This document shows, one piece after another, positions 58,601-64,000 of a DNA stretch of 64,000 nucleotides. The stretch covers positions 3,382,547 to 3,446,546 of the forward strand of contig NC_020175.2 in assembly GCF_000224145.3 (NCBI RefSeq), read 5' to 3'. Under the pieces are notes generated by a model. The model did not search any database. It saw only the letters and a program-made list of their open reading frames with translations, and had not been told where the DNA came from. Position 1 is the stretch's first letter, and every line of letters begins with the position of its first letter. Position numbers and translations under genes: made by a program. This DNA is from Ciona intestinalis (taxonomy: Eukaryota > Chordata > Ascidiacea > Phlebobranchia > Cionidae).

Positions 58601-59235
58601 TCATGCCCTGCTGGCTTCTACTGTCTGTTGGGTAGTACGGTACGTGTTTTTTAAAAAAAACGTTTTTTTTTGCATAAATTTTTTGTTTTACAATTTTGTG
58701 TTTTTGTATAAAACTGTATTTTTGCATAACATTTTTTGGCAAATTTTTTTGTTTTTGTATGTTAACTGTTTTTATTATCTTGTGTTTAATAAAAAAAGGT
58801 CTTTTTCGAATCTTTAGTTTTAAATCAAAACGTATCAAACCGATTTTTGAAGGATTTTTGATTAAAACCTACTTAGTTTTTTTTCTAAATATGCATGTAA
58901 CACCAAAATTTTAAATCTCAATTTAAATTTCACACTACACATTTTAAACTATCGTGACAAATTATTGTTTTACTAAATATTTTCAACCACAAAACTACTA
59001 TAAAAATATTTTGATAATTTATTATTATTTTTAAATTTTTAAAAAATTTATGTAAAATTTTTTTTCTTTTAAAATTTAAAATCGATATATTTTTTAGAAT
59101 GCATACCCTGTACCATGTCCAGTGGGAACCTACAGTGACCAGACAGGTCTTAAAACAGAATCTGATTGTGTGCAGTGTACTGAAGGATATTATTGCGACG
59201 TTACCAATTTAACAGCCCCGGTAAATTGATTTTAA

Positions 59236-59266
<31 letters not shown>

Positions 59267-62200
59267 TTGTTTTACGTGTAGTAGGATTGGGTAAGATGGG
59301 ACACCTCAAGCACATAATATCCAAATGCCCTGATCAGGTTTTAAACCACTAACAACTGTTTATGGGAGTCGTGAGGATGTGCTTTTATAATTCTTTACAT
59401 GTTCTTTGTTTACTACCCAATGTGCAAGAAAACAGAATGAAAAGGTGTCCCATCTTCCCCCACCCCACTATATAGTAATATAGGGTAAGATGGATAGCCT
59501 TAGCACATGATATCCAATATTTCCTAATTGTGTTTTAAGAAGTACGAGCGCTCTTTGACAGTTGTGAGGATATGGTTATATAATTCTGTAACTGTTTTTC
59601 AATATGAGATGATAAAAGAGACTGAAAATATTAACCAGTTTACCCCAACTTAATGTAGTTTTTCCAAGATTTTTTTCTGTTTTTTACATTTTTGAATATT
59701 TAGTAATAATTTTTAAATATTTGTAAAATTAGCAATTTTTCAACTTTTTAAAATATTTTTACTATTTTTCAAAATTATCATTTTTTTATTTTTTCAGGCG
59801 GGCCCTTGCCCCAGCGGTTACTACTGTACAGCAGGCACTGGTGCATCAAACACCCACCCCTGTGACCCTGGTACTTTCCTCAATGGTACATCAGCTATTT
59901 CATCGATAAGTTGTACTGAGTGTTTATCTGGGTATTATTGTCCGAACCCTGGAACCGCTGAACCACTACCTTGCCCAGTGGTAAGATTTTTACATTTTGT
60001 AAATTTTAGCAAAGTTGTAAAAAAAATGTTTAAGTTAAATATGAAAAATAAGTTGTTTACTATTATTTTGAATAAAAAGGCATAATTTAAATATTTGTTT
60101 TTGTAAGTAAAAAGCAAAATTTACTAATGTTTTCTCATGTAATAAAATTGGCTCACTTTTTTGATTTTTCTGTAATTTTCCATTCTATGGGTAAATTCTC
60201 TTTAATTTTCCATTCCCAGGGTAATTTTCCTTTATATTTCCATTCTTGGGTAAATTTTCTGTAATTTTCCGTTCCCAGGGCTTCTACTGCACTCCAGGCC
60301 GTGTTGACGCAGAACCATGCCCAGCAGGGACATACAGCAATCGTACGAACGTTAAAAGTGATCTTGAATGCACCTTATGCCTTGGTGGTTACTACTGTAT
60401 GGGTGTTGGCAACTCAGAAGTTACAGGCCCTTGTGATGCTGGTTATTACTGCATAGAAGGAGCAACTAATCCAGTATGTACTCAATTCTCTCTTTTGTTT
60501 TTGCCTTTTTCTTTTTTCTCTTTGTACTGAATTATATATTACAAATTTTTAAATCGAGGCCCCGTCGCATGAGGACAGATAAGTTACATTCATTCATTTA
60601 ATTTATGCAGCTTTTTTCTTTTTTTTACAGTATCTTTTTTAATCTTTTTCACATACTTTTTCGCATTATTTTAATATTTTTTTCACATATTTTTTCCCTT
60701 TTTTCGCATTATTTTTTCTCATTTTTCACATTCTCTTTTACATTTAGACCCCCACAGATGGATCAACAGGTGGCAACTGCACAGCAGGGGGTTACTGCCC
60801 TTCCGGGGTCAAATGGCCCCAACCATGCGAACCAGGAACATACTCAGAATCAGAAGGCGCGAAAAGTTTTTTCTCTATTTTATTTTTTTTCCCATTTTTT
60901 TATGGTATTTCCGTCAGAATTGCCTTAACCAAAAAAATTTTTGAAAAAAAAAAAGTAAATTTTTACTAAAAAATTTATATAATTTTTTTTCTAGGAGCTA
61001 AAAGTCAAAGCAACTGTGTGGCGTGCCCTGCTGGTAAATTCTGTTCTGGCACAAACTCTATTGGAGTGACAGGAGACTGCTCCCCTGGTTATTACTGTCC
61101 CGGTGGTGCAAGCACACCAACACAGATGGTTGCACAGCCTGGTTATTATGCACCAGCAGGGGCTAAAGACCAAACAAGATGCAACTGCAGTGAGTAGATT
61201 GTATTTGTGTTATATACATTTGTATGCAATTGCAGTGAGTAGAATAGATTTGTGTTATATGACTGTATACCTTATGTCCGCTGTCAAGTTACAGTATATT
61301 TACTTTTTAACCAAAAATTCATACAAATTCTTTACCAATATTTCATATTTACCTAATTTTCTGCTATCCATGTTCTAAAACAGTAAAAGGACTTTAGTAT
61401 TAGACATTTAATCGGGTTTAAGCCATTTTTGATCACCAGGCACATGCAATCCTATACAGAGCATAAAAGTTAGTCTATTACAAATTTACGTACAGTCCTA
61501 TACATATGAGGAAGTTCACTCATTACTAGTATAAACTCATTGAAACTGGTTTCAAAAGAATTTTCCACAAATTACATACAATCCTATACACAATGTAAAA
61601 AGTTTCTACTTAAAACAGATTCAAACCATTTTTTTCCGCCAGGGACCTACAGTTTTGTATACAGTCTAATTTTTTTTATTTAATGCTAGTTTTTAAACCA
61701 GATTTTTTAAAAGGGCACATACAGTCTCTAATCCCTTGAAAAATTTCTTCTAATACCAGTTTCAACCCCTTGAAACTGGTTTCAACCAGTTTTTTTCCAC
61801 CAGGCACATACAGTCCAGGCAACCACTCCGCTTCATGTGACACCTGCCCCCCTGGTCAGTTTTGTAACGAGACTGGCATGTCATTCACACACCCATGCCC
61901 CCCTGGTAGTTACTGCCCTGCTGGCTCTACTAACCCAACGCCTTGTCTTGAGGTAAGAATTTAAAAATCAATGTTTTTTATGATTATTGAAATGAATAAA
62001 TGTAACTTTTTGACCCTCGAGGGGCAATGACAGTCGTTATAACACGGGTGTTCTGTTTTATACACCTCGTACTAGCTTACCACGTATATAACTTTGTGGG
62101 TTATTGTTTTAGGGGTATTTTTGTTTTCATGTATGGCTGACAACTTGAACAACCCATTAGTGATCACTGGGTTAGGGTTTTGCGCTAAGTGTTCTGCCCA

Positions 62201-64000
62201 AGGACACATACGCCCACAATGGTAGCAGCGAAGAGCCTTGAACCCATTACCTCTGGGTTAGAGGCTTTGTGCCACAGCGCCAGACTTTGGAAATAAAACC
62301 ACTAAGGTTCAAGTGCTATAAAATGTGTCTTGCGCAACAACGCACAAACGCACTCACAATGGTGGCAGCATGCCACCTTTTAAATACTTTGTATTTAAAT
62401 AATATAATGCTTAAACAATAATGCCCTACAAATATAACAGTAATTAGAATAAATAATAAATGTAACTTACTTTATCCTCGTGTGGCCGGAAAACGACAGT
62501 CGTTATAACATGGGTGTTCATACACCTCGTGCCAGCTTAAGAGTTACCAAGTTAATTAGCCTACTTTTTTTATTGCACAATATGAAGTACATATGTTAAA
62601 AATGTTGACTTATCCAGGGTACATACAACAGCGTACCAGGAGCTACTGATGATACTTTCTGTAATCCATGTGAAGAGGGATATTATTGTAGTCAGGTACT
62701 GAATATTTATTTGTATTTGTCATAAAAATAATTTCTCAAAAAAATAGTTAAAAAATGTTTACAGGAAGATATATATTATTTATTCGCATTTTTACATTTT
62801 TTTCGTGAAAAAATGCATTTAAACACAAGTATGTTTTAGTGTAAAAAATATTTAATCGTTTATAAAAAACTGTAACACCTACTGTATTAATTAGTTTGTT
62901 TTTACAGAAACATGTTAAAAAATCTCATTAAAAATAAAAAATAAACTAGTATCCAACTGTAAAAAAAATTAACTTTTTTATTAAAAATAAATCTTGTGTA
63001 GTAGAAACATTTTAAACATGCTGTTTAAAAAACAAAAAAATTTATTAGCTTATTGTAAAACAGTTTACTAATTCATTTATTGAAGATTGTTTTTGTAGAA
63101 AAACAATGTGTATAAAAAGCAAAAAAGTTAGTAACTAACTGTAAAAAACAGTTTACCATTTTATTTTAAACAAGTGGTAAAATCTGTTAAAAAGACAACA
63201 ATTTAATATTTAATTTAAAAAAATATCGTCTTTTTGCAAAAAAAAATGGTGTTAAAAAATTCAAGTAATTAATCTTTTTCTTTCTTTTTTTTTAAATTTA
63301 AGGGTTTAAAACAAGTTAATTTTTTAGGTTGGATTAGCTGCCAGTGAGGCACAGTGCTTAGCAGGGTACTGGTGTGGACAAGGTTCCATTACAGGCACTC
63401 CTAATGGTACGTTACCAACTGGAGGTCCATGTCCTGCTGGTTCTTATTGTGAAATGGGGGAAGCAAGCCCTCTTGGAAAATTGTGTGATCCAGGTGAGTT
63501 TGCTGTTGTGAAATTCGTTTGCTGAAAAAACAAATATAGTAGGGTGGGGGAAGATGTGACACTTTTAGCACATAATATCAAAATATCCTGATCGTGTTTT
63601 AAACAAATAACAACGGTCTATGGGAGGCGCTAGGATATCGTTTTATAATTCTTTAAATGTTCTTTGAAAAAGGTGTCCCATCTTTCCCCACCCTAGTATA
63701 TTTGTTTGCTGAAGTATGTATACAGTTTTGAGTTTTAAATTGCCGAAAACCTTTTAAAACAGGAACGGTACTTTATTTTTTAGTTGCTTATCTTCTGAAA
63801 TTATTTTTTATTAAGACTAAAATGTCATCTAAATACTTAAAATCATTTTGTACACATTTTTTTTTAAATTTACAAATAAAATTTATTTCAAGTTTTAAAG
63901 CATATTTACAAGCTACTTAATTGCACAGGCACATACAACAACGTCACGCATGGCAACTCATCAAGTTTCTGCTTACCATGCATAGCAGGCAGGACGTGTC
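30956..64000 (+). CDS. Giant secreted GCC2/GCC3 (ephrin-receptor-like) cysteine-repeat protein, 3' partial
   Basis: Forty-seven exons join in frame into about 2,560 residues and the gene runs off the window. After a signal peptide and a short Thr-rich segment the protein is a chain of modules of about 45-50 residues of the type C-PAG-x-Y/F-S-(x)n-C-x2-C-P-x-G-x2-C-(x)n. This matches the GCC2/GCC3, or ephrin-receptor-like, pattern (Pfam PF07699 from memory). No EGF, CUB, Ig, kinase or membrane segment was seen so far. The many Cys pairs imply a disulphide-rich extracellular rod, and N-x-S/T sites are frequent. Most exons hold about one module with mixed intron phases (0, 1 and 2). Role unknown; a structural or coat protein is one guess. 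Exon coordinates are in the next five entries. Confidence 0.9.
32139..32343 (+). mobile_element. Palindromic MITE, copy 16
   Basis: Complete, in intron 2 of the giant gene, followed by (TA)n. Confidence 0.85.
33767..33926 (+). repeat. 23-bp minisatellite carrying CACGTG sites
   Basis: Seven units near GTGCGTCGTAGTTTGGCCTT+CAC lie in intron 3 of the giant gene. Unit junctions form perfect CACGTG palindromes at 33787, 33834 and 33880, spaced 46-47 bases; other junctions have decayed. Confidence 0.85.
34335..35477 (+). other. Giant gene exon 5: 1143 bp, eight modules without an intron
   Basis: 381 codons, phase 0 at both ends. Eight modules start at CPEGSFS, CPAGSIS, CEAGTYS, CNTGMYS, CPAGTFS, CIGGTYS, CSAGTFS and CQSGSYS. 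The base composition is richer in G+C than the flanking introns. All other exons are 52-232 bp, so this one stands apart. Confidence 0.92.
35545..35690 (+). repeat. Degenerate 40-bp repeat in giant gene intron 5
   Basis: Three or four loose units of CCTAATTTATTCAT...TTTTACC. Confidence 0.55.
36040..36150 (-). mobile_element. SINE tail fragment, intron 6
   Basis: TGAATATAGCTTACTTTATC through CCTTGTATGTTACTCTG. Confidence 0.7.
36382..36505 (-). mobile_element. SINE tail fragment, intron 7
   Basis: The tail AAATAAATGAATGTAACTTG begins about 13 bases after the exon 7 donor. Confidence 0.7.
36880..37050 (-). mobile_element. Palindromic MITE, copy 17, internally shortened
   Basis: Begins about 18 bases after the exon 8 donor; about 30 bp of the core before the right end is missing. 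Confidence 0.75.
37748..37885 (-). mobile_element. SINE tail fragment, intron 9
   Basis: AATGAATACATGTAACTTAC through TTACTTTGTGGGTG; ends about 25 bases before the exon 10 acceptor. Confidence 0.7.
38053..38262 (-). mobile_element. Palindromic MITE, copy 18
   Basis: Complete; the core has a small duplication (AAAACTGTGAAAAACAC). Confidence 0.8.
38599..38778 (+). mobile_element. Palindromic MITE, copy 19, left end lost
   Basis: Starts at AAGACGAGACACC; the right end is diverged (CGTCTTTTTCCACCCTAC). Confidence 0.65.
38862..39140 (+). mobile_element. SINE, near full length, intron 10
   Basis: Head TAGCACAGTTGGTTAGCGCG and B box ATGGGTTCAAAGC; the tail (GTTACATTAATTCATTTCAT) ends about 12 bases before the exon 11 acceptor. 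Confidence 0.8.
39940..40075 (-). mobile_element. SINE tail fragment, intron 12
   Basis: ATGTAACTTACTTTATCCTC through TTACTTTGTGGGTGAT; starts about 20 bases after the exon 12 donor. Confidence 0.7.
40335..40535 (+). repeat. 65-bp tandem repeat in intron 12
   Basis: Units contain TTTTAGGCTTTAAAATGCTT and AAAAACTAGCCACAAAAAAA; two are nearly identical and a third and fourth are decayed. Confidence 0.8.
43363..43640. other. GC-rich island inside the 2.9-kb intron 14
   Basis: The sequence stands out from its AT-rich surroundings (GCCGCGGCACTTG, GAGCCGCGGCATCC with GCCGCGGCA twice, GGCGGTCGCCACAGC). Both strands are open for 79-112 codons, but neither translation looks like a protein domain. 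It could be an insertion, a non-coding gene or a regulatory island. Confidence 0.45.
45232..45380. other. Assembly gap (149 N)
   Basis: The gap lies at the expected head of a plus-strand SINE in intron 17. A single N also occurs at 45440. Confidence 0.99.
45381..45618 (+). mobile_element. SINE copy with head hidden in the gap
   Basis: GTATGTGTCCTTGGGCAAGA through CATTCATTCATTCATTCA. Confidence 0.8.
46095..46350 (-). mobile_element. Two overlapping SINE tail fragments with a short triplication
   Basis: Two tail segments follow each other (46095-46190 and 46190-46300). After them AGCTTACGAGTTACCATGTA is repeated in three short steps. Confidence 0.75.
46455..46620 (+). repeat. About 30-bp minisatellite in intron 18
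   Basis: Six or so units of GCACAATAACACAGTTTTTG+TTAAAAA with drift. Confidence 0.8.
46900..47060 (+). mobile_element. Decayed SINE copy
   Basis: A clear head (CACAATTGGTTAGCGCGCC, B box ATGGGTTTAAGGC) with much of the body deleted. Confidence 0.7.
47451..47675 (+). mobile_element. SINE copy without tail, intron 19
   Basis: Head GCACAGTTGGTTAGCGTGCC starts about 20 bases after the exon 19 donor; ends at GGCACGAGGTGTATGAAC. Confidence 0.75.
48652..48851 (+). mobile_element. Palindromic MITE, copy 20
   Basis: Complete, in intron 21, about 20 bases before the SINE stub that precedes exon 22. Confidence 0.85.
48875..48984 (+). mobile_element. SINE tail fragment forming the exon 22 acceptor region
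   Basis: GGTAACTCGTAAGCTGGCAC through GTTACATTCATTCATTCATA, followed at once by CAG and the exon at 48988. Confidence 0.8.
49574..49853 (-). mobile_element. SINE, near full length, intron 23
   Basis: AAATGTAACTTAATTTATCC through GAGCCTTGAACCCATTACCT; the A box end is missing. Confidence 0.8.
52125..52323 (+). mobile_element. Palindromic MITE, copy 21
   Basis: Complete, in intron 27. Confidence 0.85.
52850..52945. repeat. Relative of the stem-loop repeat
   Basis: GAAATACACTACGTTTTTAT and ACCAGATTAGCCAGT match the arm and loop edge of 27825-27929; the second arm is lost. Confidence 0.55.
54040..54262 (-). mobile_element. SINE copy, intron 30
   Basis: Tail TGAATGAATGTAACTTATTT; ends near CCACTGGGCTAGAGCAATTC, about 20 bases before the exon 31 acceptor. 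Confidence 0.75.
54637..54900 (+). mobile_element. SINE copy, intron 31
   Basis: Decayed head (CCACAGTTAATTAGGGCCC), B box ATGGGTTCAAGAC, body to AACGACTCTCGTTTTG; no tail. Confidence 0.75.
57731..57787 (+). mobile_element. MITE core fragment
   Basis: GAGGATACGGTTTTATAATT through TACTACCAAATGGGCGC, without either end. Confidence 0.65.
57915..58210 (-). mobile_element. Pair of SINE fragments in opposite orientation
   Basis: A minus tail segment (57915-58030) meets a plus segment (58035-58210, CAGTGGTCACTAATGGGTTG to AAATTCATTCAT), leaving an imperfect inverted pair in intron 37. Confidence 0.65.
58222..58425 (+). mobile_element. Palindromic MITE, copy 22
   Basis: The G run in the left end has expanded to 13. 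The copy ends about 25 bases before the exon 38 acceptor. Confidence 0.8.
59277..59474 (+). mobile_element. Palindromic MITE, copy 23
   Basis: Complete, after a long (TA)n run in intron 39. Confidence 0.85.
59476..59655 (+). mobile_element. Decayed MITE-like copy beside copy 23
   Basis: AGGGTAAGATGGATAGCC, TTAGCACATGATATCC and GAGGATATGGTTATATAATT follow the family order at low identity. Confidence 0.6.
61420..61803 (+). repeat. Tandem decayed copies of the exon 44 acceptor region
   Basis: Segments like CACCAGGCACATGCAATCC (about 61435), ACAAATTACATACAATCC (61567), CGCCAGGGACCTACAG (61637) and AAAGGGCACATACAGTC (61710) precede the real CCACCAGGCACATACAGTCC at the exon 44 border. Confidence 0.7.
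62000..62285 (-). mobile_element. SINE, near full length, intron 44
   Basis: ATAAATGTAACTTTTTGACC through the B box complement CCTTGAACCCATTACCTCTG to TGTGCCACAGCGCCAGAC, which includes the head. Confidence 0.85.
62455..62555 (-). mobile_element. SINE tail fragment, intron 44
   Basis: ATAAATGTAACTTACTTTAT through TTAAGAGTTACCAAG. Confidence 0.7.
63533..63702 (+). mobile_element. Palindromic MITE, copy 24, internally shortened
   Basis: Good ends; about 30 bp of core before the right end is missing, as in copy 17. In intron 46. Confidence 0.8.

Larger units (their letters stand above)
55881..64000 (+). other. Giant gene exons 34-47, to window edge
   Basis: Exons: 55881-56011, 56388-56612, 56896-57037, 57510-57633, 58451-58639, 59098-59220, 59798-59980, 60279-60473, 60748 to 60856 or 60865, 60995-61189, 61804-61952, 62618-62695, 63328-63493, 63929 to beyond 64000. 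Modules are mostly of the G-Y-Y-C type (CPAGYYCPAG, CDAGYYCIEGATNP). Exon 42 has two possible donors, GC at 60857 or a poor GT at 60866; both keep frame and differ by three residues. Confidence 0.87.

Overview
The window looks like a piece of an ascidian nuclear genome, most probably Ciona intestinalis/robusta. The DNA is AT-rich, and genes are split into many short exons by GT-AG introns, some only about 60 nt. The intergenic and intronic DNA is full of two short repeat families. One is a roughly 200-bp palindromic MITE whose ends read TAGTAGGGTGGGGGAAGATG and its complement. The other is a roughly 300-bp tRNA-derived SINE with an (ATTC)n tail. The species call is inference from repeat style and gene content; no database was searched.

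Layout. 1-5.6 kb: repeats and one small unrecognised gene (2203-2828, +). 5.6-13.8 kb: a complete-looking DPP4/FAP-family serine peptidase gene (+, 18 exons, one partly hidden by an N gap). 13.8-16.1 kb: a two-exon gene on the minus strand for a secreted 110-residue protein built from His-Tyr-Asp decapeptide repeats; its repeats look like a plain 30-bp minisatellite in other frames. 19.0-28.1 kb: an HCN/cyclic-nucleotide-gated channel gene (-, 12 exons found, first exon missing). Nested in one of its introns on the other strand is a secreted two-Ig-domain gene (21759-23970, +). 28.1-30.9 kb: no convincing gene. 30.96 kb to the window end: one giant gene (+, 47 exons found, 3' end outside) for a secreted or surface protein made almost wholly of GCC2/GCC3 (ephrin-receptor-like) cysteine modules.

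I rebuilt every exon chain by hand, requiring GT/AG borders (one donor is doubtful) and an unbroken frame across each junction. Frame continuity across 17, 11, 4 and 46 junctions is strong internal support for the DPP4-like, HCN-like, Ig and giant genes. Comparisons with human DPP4 and HCN rest on remembered family sequence.

The most unusual points are the His/Tyr/Asp repeat protein; an HCN-like pore whose selectivity filter reads GYS instead of GYG; a DPP4-like enzyme that keeps its catalytic triad but seems to lack the residues that grip the substrate N-terminus; the giant cysteine-repeat gene with one 1143-bp exon holding eight modules; and SINE copies whose ATTC tails lie against splice sites. 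Three assembly gaps (7264-7313, 12678-13072, 45232-45380) all fall inside or against SINE copies.
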